Of a stretch of 64,000 bases of DNA, positions 32,301-47,300 are shown one piece after another (within the stretch, counting starts at the first letter, position 1; each line of letters opens with the position of its first letter). The position numbers and the translations under genes are program-made. The stretch is taken from positions 2,852,001-2,916,000 of the forward strand of contig JAPFFF010000011.1 in assembly GCA_039105265.1 (NCBI GenBank), in the 5' to 3' direction. The notes under the pieces were generated by a model, which did not search any database, was not told where the DNA came from, and saw only the letters and a list, made by a program, of their open reading frames with translations. Origin of the DNA: Tritrichomonas musculus (Eukaryota > Parabasalia > Tritrichomonadida > Tritrichomonadidae).

Positions 32301-35300
32301 AACAACTTCCAAATGATTCCAACGATGTTGAAAACATTTCATCTAAATTAGAATCTCTTCAACAAGACTCAGATAAACTCAAAGAAGCACAAGAAGAACT
32401 TCGCAAACTAGCAAGCACCATTGAAGGTGTTCCACTCGAAGAAGTCAAAGCCGAAGAACTTACCAATGATAAGATTGATTCTTTATGTGGCACTGCCAAG
32501 AACTCTAAAGATATCAAAGACACTGTCAACAAACATCTTCCAGAATCCAAAGACAACAACGAAGCCATTGATACTAATCTAACTAAGATAATTGATGAAT
32601 CCAACAAACTTAAAGAACTTCTTGAAGCTCTCACTGGAGAAGAGAATCTTACTCCAGAACAACTTGAAGAACTCAAAGCCAAATTCAACGATATCAAAGC
32701 CAAAGCTAAGAAAGACAAGTCGTTATCCGAAGAACTCCAAAATAAACTGACCGAAGGAGCAGATAGTTCTGAATCTCTAGCCGAATCTCTTGAGAAACTT
32801 CAAATCAGATCCGCAGATTTAGACAACAAATTAGAAGAAAACGAAAACCTTAAATCTAATCTTCGCAAACTAGCAAGCACCATTGAAGGTGTTCCACTTG
32901 AAGAAGTCAAAGCCGAAGAACTTACCAATGATAAGATTGATTCTTTATGTGGCACTGCCAAGAACTCTAAAGATATCAAAGACACTGTCAACAAACATCT
33001 TCCAGAATCCAAAGACAACAACGAAGCCATTGATACTAATCTAACTAAGATAATTGATGAATCCAACAAACTTAAAGAACTTCTTGAAGCTCTCACTGGA
33101 GAAGAGAATCTTACTCCAGAACAACTTGAAGAACTCAAAGCCAAATTCAACGATATCAAAGCCAAAGCTAAGAAAGACAAGTCATTATCTGAAGAACTTC
33201 AGAAACAACTTCCAAATGATTCCAACGATGTTGAAAACATTTCATCTAAATTAGAATCTCTTCAACAAGACTCAGATAAACTCAAAGAAGCACAAGAAGA
33301 ACTTCGCAAACTAGCAAGCACCATTGAAGGTGTTCCACTTGAAGAAGTCAAAGCCGAAGAACTTACCAATGATAAGATTGATTCTTTATGTGGCACTGCC
33401 AAGAACTCTAAAGATATCAAAGACACTGTCAACAAACATCTTCCAGAATCCAAAGACAACAACGAAGCCATTGATACTAATCTAACTAAGATAATTGATG
33501 AATCCAACAAACTTAAAGAACTTCTTGAAGCTCTCACTGGAGAAGAGAATCTTACTCCAGAACAACTTGAAGAACTCAAAGCCAAATTCAACGATATCAA
33601 AGACAAAGCTAAGAAAGACAAGTCATTATCCGAAGAACTTCAGAAACAACTTCCAAATGATTCCAACGATGTTGAAAACATTTCATCTAAATTAGAATCT
33701 CTTCAACAAGACTCAGATAAACTCAAAGAAGCACAAGAAGAACTTCGCAAACTAGCAAGCACCATTGAAGGTGTTCCACTCGAAGAAGTCAAAGCCGAAG
33801 AACTTACCAATGATAAGATTGATTCTTTATGTGGCACTGCCAAGAACTCTAAAGATATCAAAGACACTGTCAACAAACATCTTCCAGAATCCAAAGACAA
33901 CAACGAAGCCATTGATACTAATCTAACTAAGATAATTGATGAATCCAACAAACTTAAAGAACTTCTTGAAGCTCTCACTGGAGAAGAGAATCTTACTCCA
34001 GAACAACTTGAAGAACTCAAAGCCAAATTCAACGATATCAAAGCCAAAGCTAAGAAAGACAAGTCATTATCTGAAGAACTTCAGAAACAACTTCCAAATG
34101 ATTCCAACGATGTTGAAAACATTTCATCTAAATTAGAATCTCTTCAACAAGACTCAGATAAACTCAAAGAAGCACAAGAAGAACTTCGCAAACTAGCAAG
34201 CACCATTGAAGGTGTTCCACTCGAAGAAGTCAAAGCCGAAGAACTTACCAATGATAAGATTGATTCTTTATGTGGCACTGCCAAGAACTCTAAAGATATC
34301 AAAGACACTGTCAACAAACATCTTCCAGAATCCAAAGACAACAACGAAGCCATTGATACTAATCTAACTAAGATAATTGATGAATCCAACAAACTTAAAG
34401 AACTTCTTGAAGCTCTCACTGGAGAAGAGAATCTTACTCCAGAACAACTTGAAGAACTCAAAGCCAAATTCAACGATATCAAAGACAAAGCTAAGAAAGA
34501 CAAGTCGTTATCCGAAGAACTCCAAAATAAACTGACCGAAGGAGCAGATAGTTCTGAATCTCTAGCCGAATCTCTTGAGAAACTTCAAATCAGATCCGCA
34601 GATTTAGACAACAAATTAGAAGAAAACGAAAACCTTAAATCTAATCTTCGCAAACTAGCAAGCACCATTGAAGGTGTTCCACTTGAAGAAGTCAAAGCCG
34701 AAGAACTTACCAATGATAAGATTGATTCTTTATGTGGCACTGCCAAGAACTCTAAAGATATCAAAGACACTGTCAACAAACATCTTCCAGAATCCAAAGA
34801 CAACAACGAAGCCATTGATACTAATCTAACTAAGATAATTGATGAATCCAACAAACTTAAAGAACTTCTTGAAGCTCTCACTGGAGAAGAGAATCTTACT
34901 CCAGAACAACTTGAAGAACTCAAAGCCAAATTCAACGATATCAAAGACAAAGCTAAGAAAGACAAGTCATTATCCGAAGAACTTCAGAAACAACTTCCAA
35001 ATGATTCCAACGATGTTGAAAACATTTCATCTAAATTAGAATCTCTTCAACAAGACTCAGATAAACTCAAAGAAGCACAAGAAGAACTTCGCAAACTAGC
35101 AAGCACCATTGAAGGTGTTCCACTCGAAGAAGTCAAAGCCGAAGAACTTACCAATGATAAGATTGATTCTTTATGTGGCACTGCCAAGAACTCTAAAGAT
35201 ATCAAAGACACTGTCAACAAACATCTTCCAGAATCCAAAGACAACAACGAAGCCATTGATACTAATCTAACTAAGATAATTGATGAATCCAACAAACTTA

Positions 35301-38300
35301 AAGAACTTCTTGAAGCTCTCACTGGAGAAGAGAATCTTACTCCAGAACAACTTGAAGAACTCAAAGCCAAATTCAACGATATCAAAGACAAAGCTAAGAA
35401 AGACAAGTCATTATCTGAAGAACTTCAGAAACAACTTCCAAATGATTCCAACGATGTTGAAAACATTTCATCTAAATTAGAATCTCTTCAACAAGACTCA
35501 GATAAACTCAAAGAAGCACAAGAAGAACTTCGCAAACTAGCAAGCACCATTGAAGGTGTTCCACTCGAAGAAGTCAAAGCCGAAGAACTTACCAATGATA
35601 AGATTGATTCTTTATGTGGCACTGCCAAGAACTCTAAAGATATCAAAGACACTGTCAACAAACATCTTCCAGAATCCAAAGACAACAACGAAGCCATTGA
35701 TACTAATCTAACTAAGATAATTGATGAATCCAACAAACTTAAAGAACTTCTTGAAGCTCTCACTGGAGAAGAGAATCTTACTCCAGAACAACTTGAAGAA
35801 CTCAAAGCCAAATTCAACGATATCAAAGACAAAGCTAAGAAAGACAAGTCGTTATCCGAAGAACTCCAAAATAAACTGACCGAAGGAGCAGATAGTTCTG
35901 AATCTCTAGCCGAATCTCTTGAGAAACTTCAAATCAGATCCGCAGATTTAGACAACAAATTAGAAGAAAACGAAAACCTTAAATCTAATCTTCGCAAACT
36001 AGCAAGCACCATTGAAGGTGTTCCACTTGAAGAAGTCAAAGCCGAAGAACTTACCAATGATAAGATTGATTCTTTATGTGGCACTGCCAAGAACTCTAAA
36101 GATATCAAAGACACTGTCAACAAACATCTTCCAGAATCCAAAGACAACAACGAAGCCATTGATACTAATCTAACTAAGATAATTGATGAATCCAACAAAC
36201 TTAAAGAACTTCTTGAAGCTCTCACTGGAGAAGAGAATCTTACTCCAGAACAACTTGAAGAACTCAAAGCCAAATTCAACGATATCAAAGACAAAGCTAA
36301 GAAAGACAAGTCATTATCCGAAGAACTTCAGAAACAACTTCCAAATGATTCCAACGATGTTGAAAACATTTCATCTAAATTAGAATCTCTTCAACAAGAC
36401 TCAGATAAACTCAAAGAAGCACAAGAAGAACTTCGCAAACTAGCAAGCACCATTGAAGGTGTTCCACTTGAAGAAGTCAAAGCCGAAGAACTTACCAATG
36501 ATAAGATTGATTCTTTATGTGGCACTGCCAAGAACTCTAAAGATATCAAAGACACTGTCAACAAACATCTTCCAGAATCCAAAGACAACAACGAAGCCAT
36601 TGATACTAATCTAACTAAGATAATTGATGACTCCCAGAAACTTAAAGAACTTCTTGAAGCTCTCACTGGAGAAGAGAATCTTACTCCAGAACAACTTGAA
36701 GAACTCAAAGCCAAATTCAACGATATCAAAGACAAAGCTAAGAAAGACAAGTCATTATCCGAAGAACTTCAGAAACAACTTCCAAATGATTCCAACGATG
36801 TTGAAAACATTTCATCTAAATTAGAATCTCTTCAACAAGACTCAGATAAACTCAAAGAAGCACAAGAAGAACTTCGCAAACTAGCAAGCACCATTGAAGG
36901 TGTTCCACTTGAAGAAGTCAAAGCCGAAGAACTTACCAATGATAAGATTGATTCTTTATGTGGCACTGCCAAGAACTCTAAAGATATCAAAGACACTGTC
37001 AACAAACATCTTCCAGAATCCAAAGACAACAACGAAGCCATTGATACTAATCTAACTAAGATAATTGATGAATCCAACAAACTTAAAGAACTTCTTGAAG
37101 CTCTCACTGGAGAAGAGAATCTTACTCCAGAACAACTTGAAGAACTCAAAGCCAAATTCAACGATATCAAAGACAAAGCTAAGAAAGACAAGTCGTTATC
37201 CGAAGAACTCCAAAATAAACTGACCGAAGGAGCAGATAGTTCTGAATCTCTAGCCGAATCTCTTGAGAAACTTCAAATCAGATCCGCAGATTTAGACAAC
37301 AAATTAGAAGAAAACGAAAACCTTAAATCTAATCTTCGCAAACTAGCAAGCACCATTGAAGGTGTTCCACTTGAAGAAGTCAAAGCCGAAGAACTTACCA
37401 ATGATAAGATTGATTCTTTATGTGGCACTGCCAAGAACTCTAAAGATATCAAAGACACTGTCAACAAACATCTTCCAGAATCCAAAGACAACAACGAAGC
37501 CATTGATACTAATCTAACTAAGATAATTGATGACTCCCAGAAACTTAAAGAACTTCTTGAAGCTCTCACTGGAGAAGAGAATCTTACTCCAGAACAACTT
37601 GAAGAACTCAAAGCCAAATTCAACGATATCAAAGACAAAGCTAAGAAAGACAAGTCATTATCCGAAGAACTTCAGAAACAACTTCCAAATGATTCCAACG
37701 ATGTTGAAAACATTTCATCTAAATTAGAATCTCTTCAACAAGACTCAGATAAACTCAAAGAAGCACAAGAAGAACTTCGCAAACTAGCAAGCACCATTGA
37801 AGGTGTTCCACTTGAAGAAGTCAAAGCCGAAGAACTTACCAATGATAAGATTGATTCTTTATGTGGCACTGCCAAGAACTCTAAAGATATCAAAGACACT
37901 GTCAACAAACATCTTCCAGAATCCAAAGACAACAACGAAGCCATTGATACTAATCTAACTAAGATAATTGATGAATCCAACAAACTTAAAGAACTTCTTG
38001 AAGCTCTCACTGGAGAAGAGAATCTTACTCCAGAACAACTTGAAGAACTCAAAGCCAAATTCAACGATATCAAAGACAAAGCTAAGAAAGACAAGTCATT
38101 ATCCGAAGAACTTCAGAAACAACTTCCAAATGATTCCAACGATGTTGAAAACATTTCATCTAAATTAGAATCTCTTCAACAAGACTCAGATAAACTCAAA
38201 GAAGCACAAGAAGAACTTCGCAAACTAGCAAGCACCATTGAAGGTGTTCCACTCGAAGAAGTCAAAGCCGAAGAACTTACCAATGATAAGATTGATTCTT

Positions 38301-41300
38301 TATGTGGCACTGCCAAGAACTCTAAAGATATCAAAGACACTGTCAACAAACATCTTCCAGAATCCAAAGACAACAACGAAGCCATTGATACTAATCTAAC
38401 TAAGATAATTGATGAATCCAACAAACTTAAAGAACTTCTTGAAGCTCTCACTGGAGAAGAGAATCTTACTCCAGAACAACTTGAAGAACTCAAAGCCAAA
38501 TTCAACGATATCAAAGACAAAGCTAAGAAAGACAAGTCGTTATCCGAAGAACTCCAAAATAAACTGACCGAAGGAGCAGATAGTTCTGAATCTCTAGCCG
38601 AATCTCTTGAGAAACTTCAAATCAGATCCGCAGATTTAGACAACAAATTAGAAGAAAACGAAAACCTTAAATCTAATCTTCGCAAACTAGCAAGCACCAT
38701 TGAAGGTGTTCCACTTGAAGAAGTCAAAGCCGAAGAACTTACCAATGATAAGATTGATTCTTTATGTGGCACTGCCAAGAACTCTAAAGATATCAAAGAC
38801 ACTGTCAACAAACATCTTCCAGAATCCAAAGACAACAACGAAGCCATTGATACTAATCTAACTAAGATAATTGATGACTCCCAGAAACTTAAAGAACTTC
38901 TTGAAGCTCTCACTGGAGAAGAGAATCTTACTCCAGAACAACTTGAAGAACTCAAAGCCAAATTCAACGATATCAAAGACAAAGCTAAGAAAGACAAGTC
39001 ATTATCCGAAGAACTTCAGAAACAACTTCCAAATGATTCCAACGATGTTGAAAACATTTCATCTAAATTAGAATCTCTTCAACAAGACTCAGATAAACTC
39101 AAAGAAGCACAAGAAGAACTTCGCAAACTAGCAAGCACCATTGAAGGTGTTCCACTTGAAGAAGTCAAAGCCGAAGAACTTACCAATGATAAGATTGATT
39201 CTTTATGTGGCACTGCCAAGAACTCTAAAGATATCAAAGACACTGTCAACAAACATCTTCCAGAATCCAAAGACAACAACGAAGCCATTGATACTAATCT
39301 AACTAAGATAATTGATGAATCCAACAAACTTAAAGAACTTCTTGAAGCTCTCACTGGAGAAGAGAATCTTACTCCAGAACAACTTGAAGAACTCAAAGCC
39401 AAATTCAACGATATCAAAGACAAAGCTAAGAAAGACAAGTCATTATCCGAAGAACTTCAGAAACAACTTCCAAATGATTCCAACGATGTTGAAAACATTT
39501 CATCTAAATTAGAATCTCTTCAACAAGACTCAGATAAACTCAAAGAAGCACAAGAAGAACTTCGCAAACTAGCAAGCACCATTGAAGGTGTTCCACTCGA
39601 AGAAGTCAAAGCCGAAGAACTTACCAATGATAAGATTGATTCTTTATGTGGCACTGCCAAGAACTCTAAAGATATCAAAGACACTGTCAACAAACATCTT
39701 CCAGAATCCAAAGACAACAACGAAGCCATTGATACTAATCTAACTAAGATAATTGATGAATCCAACAAACTTAAAGAACTTCTTGAAGCTCTCACTGGAG
39801 AAGAGAATCTTACTCCAGAACAACTTGAAGAACTCAAAGCCAAATTCAACGATATCAAAGACAAAGCTAAGAAAGACAAGTCGTTATCCGAAGAACTCCA
39901 AAATAAACTGACCGAAGGAGCAGATAGTTCTGAATCTCTAGCCGAATCTCTTGAGAAACTTCAAATCAGATCCGCAGATTTAGACAACAAATTAGAAGAA
40001 AACGAAAACCTTAAATCTAATCTTCGCAAACTAGCAAGCACCATTGAAGGTGTTCCACTTGAAGAAGTCAAAGCCGAAGAACTTACCAATGATAAGATTG
40101 ATTCTTTATGTGGCACTGCCAAGAACTCTAAAGATATCAAAGACACTGTCAACAAACATCTTCCAGAATCCAAAGACAACAACGAAGCCATTGATACTAA
40201 TCTAACTAAGATAATTGATGACTCCCAGAAACTTAAAGAACTTCTTGAAGCTCTCACTGGAGAAGAGAATCTTACTCCAGAACAACTTGAAGAACTCAAA
40301 GCCAAATTCAACGATATCAAAGACAAAGCTAAGAAAGACAAGTCATTATCCGAAGAACTTCAGAAACAACTTCCAAATGATTCCAACGATGTTGAAAACA
40401 TTTCATCTAAATTAGAATCTCTTCAACAAGACTCAGATAAACTCAAAGAAGCACAAGAAGAACTTCGCAAACTAGCAAGCACCATTGAAGGTGTTCCACT
40501 CGAAGAAGTCAAAGCCGAAGAACTTACCAATGATAAGATTGATTCTTTATGTGGCACTGCCAAGAACTCTAAAGATATCAAAGACACTGTCAACAAACAT
40601 CTTCCAGAATCCAAAGACAACAACGAAGCCATTGATACTAATCTAACTAAGATAATTGATGAATCCAACAAACTTAAAGAACTTCTTGAAGCTCTCACTG
40701 GAGAAGAGAATCTTACTCCAGAACAACTTGAAGAACTCAAAGCCAAATTCAACGATATCAAAGACAAAGCTAAGAAAGACAAGTCATTATCTGAAGAACT
40801 TCAGAAACAACTTCCAAATGATTCCAACGATGTTGAAAACATTTCATCTAAATTAGAATCTCTTCAACAAGACTCAGATAAACTCAAAGAAGCACAAGAA
40901 GAACTTCGCAAACTAGCAAGCACCATTGAAGGTGTTCCACTCGAAGAAGTCAAAGCCGAAGAACTTACCAATGATAAGATTGATTCTTTATGTGGCACTG
41001 CCAAGAACTCTAAAGATATCAAAGACACTGTCAACAAACATCTTCCAGAATCCAAAGACAACAACGAAGCCATTGATACTAATCTAACTAAGATAATTGA
41101 TGAATCCAACAAACTTAAAGAACTTCTTGAAGCTCTCACTGGAGAAGAGAATCTTACTCCAGAACAACTTGAAGAACTCAAAGCCAAATTCAACGATATC
41201 AAAGACAAAGCTAAGAAAGACAAGTCATTATCTGAAGAACTTCAGAAACAACTTCCAAATGATTCCAACGATGTTGAAAACATTTCATCTAAATTAGAAT

Positions 41301-44300
41301 CTCTTCAACAAGACTCAGATAAACTCAAAGAAGCACAAGAAGAACTTCGCAAACTAGCAAGCACCATTGAAGGTGTTCCACTCGAAGAAGTCAAAGCCGA
41401 AGAACTTACCAATGATAAGATTGATTCTTTATGTGGCACTGCCAAGAACTCTAAAGATATCAAAGACACTGTCAACAAACATCTTCCAGAATCCAAAGAC
41501 AACAACGAAGCCATTGATACTAATCTAACTAAGATAATTGATGAATCCAACAAACTTAAAGAACTTCTTGAAGCTCTCACTGGAGAAGAGAATCTTACTC
41601 CAGAACAACTTGAAGAACTCAAAGCCAAATTCAACGATATCAAAGACAAAGCTAAGAAAGACAAGTCATTATCCGAAGAACTTCAGAAACAACTTCCAAA
41701 TGATTCCAACGATGTTGAAAACATTTCATCTAAATTAGAATCTCTTCAACAAGACTCAGATAAACTCAAAGAAGCACAAGAAGAACTTCGCAAACTAGCA
41801 AGCACCATTGAAGGTGTTCCACTCGAAGAAGTCAAAGCCGAAGAACTTACCAATGATAAGATTGATTCTTTATGTGGCACTGCCAAGAACTCTAAAGATA
41901 TCAAAGACACTGTCAACAAACATCTTCCAGAATCCAAAGACAACAACGAAGCCATTGATACTAATCTAACTAAGATAATTGATGAATCCAACAAACTTAA
42001 AGAACTTCTTGAAGCTCTCACTGGAGAAGAGAATCTTACTCCAGAACAACTTGAAGAACTCAAAGCCAAATTCAACGATATCAAAGACAAAGCTAAGAAA
42101 GACAAGTCATTATCCGAAGAACTTCAGAAACAACTTCCAAATGATTCCAACGATGTTGAAAACATTTCATCTAAATTAGAATCTCTTCAACAAGACTCAG
42201 ATAAACTCAAAGAAGCACAAGAAGAACTTCGCAAACTAGCAAGCACCATTGAAGGTGTTCCACTCGAAGAAGTCAAAGCCGAAGAACTTACCAATGATAA
42301 GATTGATTCTTTATGTGGCACTGCCAAGAACTCTAAAGATATCAAAGACACTGTCAACAAACATCTTCCAGAATCCAAAGACAACAACGAAGCCATTGAT
42401 ACTAATCTAACTAAGATAATTGATGAATCCAACAAACTTAAAGAACTTCTTGAAGCTCTCACTGGAGAAGAGAATCTTACTCCAGAACAACTTGAAGAAC
42501 TCAAAGCCAAATTCAACGATATCAAAGACAAAGCTAAGAAAGACAAGTCATTATCTGAAGAACTTCAGAAACAACTTCCAAATGATTCCAACGATGTTGA
42601 AAACATTTCATCTAAATTAGAATCTCTTCAACAAGACTCAGATAAACTCAAAGAAGCACAAGAAGAACTTCGCAAACTAGCAAGCACCATTGAAGGTGTT
42701 CCACTCGAAGAAGTCAAAGCCGAAGAACTTACCAATGATAAGATTGATTCTTTATGTGGCACTGCCAAGAACTCTAAAGATATCAAAGACACTGTCAACA
42801 AACATCTTCCAGAATCCAAAGACAACAACGAAGCCATTGATACTAATCTAACTAAGATAATTGATGAATCCAACAAACTTAAAGAACTTCTTGAAGCTCT
42901 CACTGGAGAAGAGAATCTTACTCCAGAACAACTTGAAGAACTCAAAGCCAAATTCAACGATATCAAAGACAAAGCTAAGAAAGACAAGTCGTTATCCGAA
43001 GAACTCCAAAATAAACTGACCGAAGGAGCAGATAGTTCTGAATCTCTAGCCGAATCTCTTGAGAAACTTCAAATCAGATCCGCAGATTTAGACAACAAAT
43101 TAGAAGAAAACGAAAACCTTAAATCTAATCTTCGCAAACTAGCAAGCACCATTGAAGGTGTTCCACTTGAAGAAGTCAAAGCCGAAGAACTTACCAATGA
43201 TAAGATTGATTCTTTATGTGGCACTGCCAAGAACTCTAAAGATATCAAAGACACTGTCAACAAACATCTTCCAGAATCCAAAGACAACAACGAAGCCATT
43301 GATACTAATCTAACTAAGATAATTGATGAATCCAACAAACTTAAAGAACTTCTTGAAGCTCTCACTGGAGAAGAGAATCTTACTCCAGAACAACTTGAAG
43401 AACTCAAAGCCAAATTCAACGATATCAAAGACAAAGCTAAGAAAGACAAGTCATTATCCGAAGAACTTCAGAAACAACTTCCAAATGATTCCAACGATGT
43501 TGAAAACATTTCATCTAAATTAGAATCTCTTCAACAAGACTCAGATAAACTCAAAGAAGCACAAGAAGAACTTCGCAAACTAGCAAGCACCATTGAAGGT
43601 GTTCCACTTGAAGAAGTCAAAGCCGAAGAACTTACCAATGATAAGATTGATTCTTTATGTGGCACTGCCAAGAACTCTAAAGATATCAAAGACACTGTCA
43701 ACAAACATCTTCCAGAATCCAAAGACAACAACGAAGCCATTGATACTAATCTAACTAAGATAATTGATGAATCCAACAAACTTAAAGAACTTCTTGAAGC
43801 TCTCACTGGAGAAGAGAATCTTACTCCAGAACAACTTGAAGAACTCAAAGCCAAATTCAACGATATCAAAGACAAAGCTAAGAAAGACAAGTCATTATCT
43901 GAAGAACTTCAGAAACAACTTCCAAATGATTCCAACGATGTTGAAAACATTTCATCTAAATTAGAATCTCTTCAACAAGACTCAGATAAACTCAAAGAAG
44001 CACAAGAAGAACTTCGCAAACTAGCAAGCACCATTGAAGGTGTTCCACTTGAAGAAGTCAAAGCCGAAGAACTTACCAATGATAAGATTGATTCTTTATG
44101 TGGCACTGCCAAGAACTCTAAAGATATCAAAGACACTGTCAACAAACATCTTCCAGAATCCAAAGACAACAACGAAGCCATTGATACTAATCTAACTAAG
44201 ATAATTGATGAATCCAACAAACTTAAAGAACTTCTTGAAGCTCTCACTGGAGAAGAGAATCTTACTCCAGAACAACTTGAAGAACTCAAAGCCAAATTCA

Positions 44301-47300
44301 ACGATATCAAAGACAAAGCTAAGAAAGACAAGTCGTTATCCGAAGAACTCCAAAATAAACTGACCGAAGGAGCAGATAGTTCTGAATCTCTAGCCGAATC
44401 TCTTGAGAAACTTCAAATCAGATCCGCAGATTTAGACAACAAATTAGAAGAAAACGAAAACCTTAAATCTAATCTTCGCAAACTAGCAAGCACCATTGAA
44501 GGTGTTCCACTTGAAGAAGTCAAAGCCGAAGAACTTACCAATGATAAGATTGATTCTTTATGTGGCACTGCCAAGAACTCTAAAGATATCAAAGACACTG
44601 TCAACAAACATCTTCCAGAATCCAAAGACAACAACGAAGCCATTGATACTAATCTAACTAAGATAATTGATGAATCCAACAAACTTAAAGAACTTCTTGA
44701 AGCTCTCACTGGAGAAGAGAATCTTACTCCAGAACAACTTGAAGAACTCAAAGCCAAATTCAACGATATCAAAGACAAAGCTAAGAAAGACAAGTCATTA
44801 TCCGAAGAACTTCAGAAACAACTTCCAAATGATTCCAACGATGTTGAAAACATTTCATCTAAATTAGAATCTCTTCAACAAGACTCAGATAAACTCAAAG
44901 AAGCACAAGAAGAACTTCGCAAACTAGCAAGCACCATTGAAGGTGTTCCACTTGAAGAAGTCAAAGCCGAAGAACTTACCAATGATAAGATTGATTCTTT
45001 ATGTGGCACTGCCAAGAACTCTAAAGATATCAAAGACACTGTCAACAAACATCTTCCAGAATCCAAAGACAACAACGAAGCCATTGATACTAATCTAACT
45101 AAGATAATTGATGACTCCCAGAAACTTAAAGAACTTCTTGAAGCTCTCACTGGAGAAGAGAATCTTACTCCAGAACAACTTGAAGAACTCAAAGCCAAAT
45201 TCAACGATATCAAAGACAAAGCTAAGAAAGACAAGTCATTATCTGAAGAACTTCAGAAACAACTTCCAAATGATTCCAACGATGTTGAAAACATTTCATC
45301 TAAATTAGAATCTCTTCAACAAGACTCAGATAAACTCAAAGAAGCACAAGAAGAACTTCGCAAACTAGCAAGCACCATTGAAGGTGTTCCACTTGAAGAA
45401 GTCAAAGCCGAAGAACTTACCAATGATAAGATTGATTCTTTATGTGGCACTGCCAAGAACTCTAAAGATATCAAAGACACTGTCAACAAACATCTTCCAG
45501 AATCCAAAGACAACAACGAAGCCATTGATACTAATCTAACTAAGATAATTGATGAATCCAACAAACTTAAAGAACTTCTTGAAGCTCTCACTGGAGAAGA
45601 GAATCTTACTCCAGAACAACTTGAAGAACTCAAAGCCAAATTCAACGATATCAAAGACAAAGCTAAGAAAGACAAGTCGTTATCCGAAGAACTCCAAAAT
45701 AAACTGACCGAAGGAGCAGATAGTTCTGAATCTCTAGCCGAATCTCTTGAGAAACTTCAAATCAGATCCGCAGATTTAGACAACAAATTAGAAGAAAACG
45801 AAAACCTTAAATCTAATCTTCGCAAACTAGCAAGCACCATTGAAGGTGTTCCACTTGAAGAAGTCAAAGCCGAAGAACTTACCAATGATAAGATTGATTC
45901 TTTATGTGGCACTGCCAAGAACTCTAAAGATATCAAAGACACTGTCAACAAACATCTTCCAGAATCCAAAGACAACAACGAAGCCATTGATACTAATCTA
46001 ACTAAGATAATTGATGACTCCCAGAAACTTAAAGAACTTCTTGAAGCTCTCACTGGAGAAGAGAATCTTACTCCAGAACAACTTGAAGAACTCAAAGCCA
46101 AATTCAACGATATCAAAGACAAAGCTAAGAAAGACAAGTCATTATCCGAAGAACTTCAGAAACAACTTCCAAATGATTCCAACGATGTTGAAAACATTTC
46201 ATCTAAATTAGAATCTCTTCAACAAGACTCAGATAAACTCAAAGAAGCACAAGAAGAACTTCGCAAACTAGCAAGCACCATTGAAGGTGTTCCACTTGAA
46301 GAAGTCAAAGCCGAAGAACTTACCAATGATAAGATTGATTCTTTATGTGGCACTGCCAAGAACTCTAAAGATATCAAAGACACTGTCAACAAACATCTTC
46401 CAGAATCCAAAGACAACAACGAAGCCATTGATACTAATCTAACTAAGATAATTGATGAATCCAACAAACTTAAAGAACTTCTTGAAGCTCTCACTGGAGA
46501 AGAGAATCTTACTCCAGAACAACTTGAAGAACTCAAAGCCAAATTCAACGATATCAAAGACAAAGCTAAGAAAGACAAGTCATTATCTGAAGAACTTCAG
46601 AAACAACTTCCAAATGATTCCAACGATGTTGAAAACATTTCATCTAAATTAGAATCTCTTCAACAAGACTCAGATAAACTCAAAGAAGCACAAGAAGAAC
46701 TTCGCAAACTAGCAAGCACCATTGAAGGTGTTCCACTTGAAGAAGTCAAAGCCGAAGAACTTACCAATGATAAGATTGATTCTTTATGTGGCACTGCCAA
46801 GAACTCTAAAGATATCAAAGACACTGTCAACAAACATCTTCCAGAATCCAAAGACAACAACGAAGCCATTGATACTAATCTAACTAAGATAATTGATGAA
46901 TCCAACAAACTTAAAGAACTTCTTGAAGCTCTCACTGGAGAAGAGAATCTTACTCCAGAACAACTTGAAGAACTCAAAGCCAAATTCAACGATATCAAAG
47001 ACAAAGCTAAGAAAGACAAGTCGTTATCCGAAGAACTCCAAAATAAACTGACCGAAGGAGCAGATAGTTCTGAATCTCTAGCCGAATCTCTTGAGAAACT
47101 TCAAATCAGATCCGCAGATTTAGACAACAAATTAGAAGAAAACGAAAACCTTAAATCTAATCTTCGCAAACTAGCAAGCACCATTGAAGGTGTTCCACTT
47201 GAAGAAGTCAAAGCCGAAGAACTTACCAATGATAAGATTGATTCTTTATGTGGCACTGCCAAGAACTCTAAAGATATCAAAGACACTGTCAACAAACATC

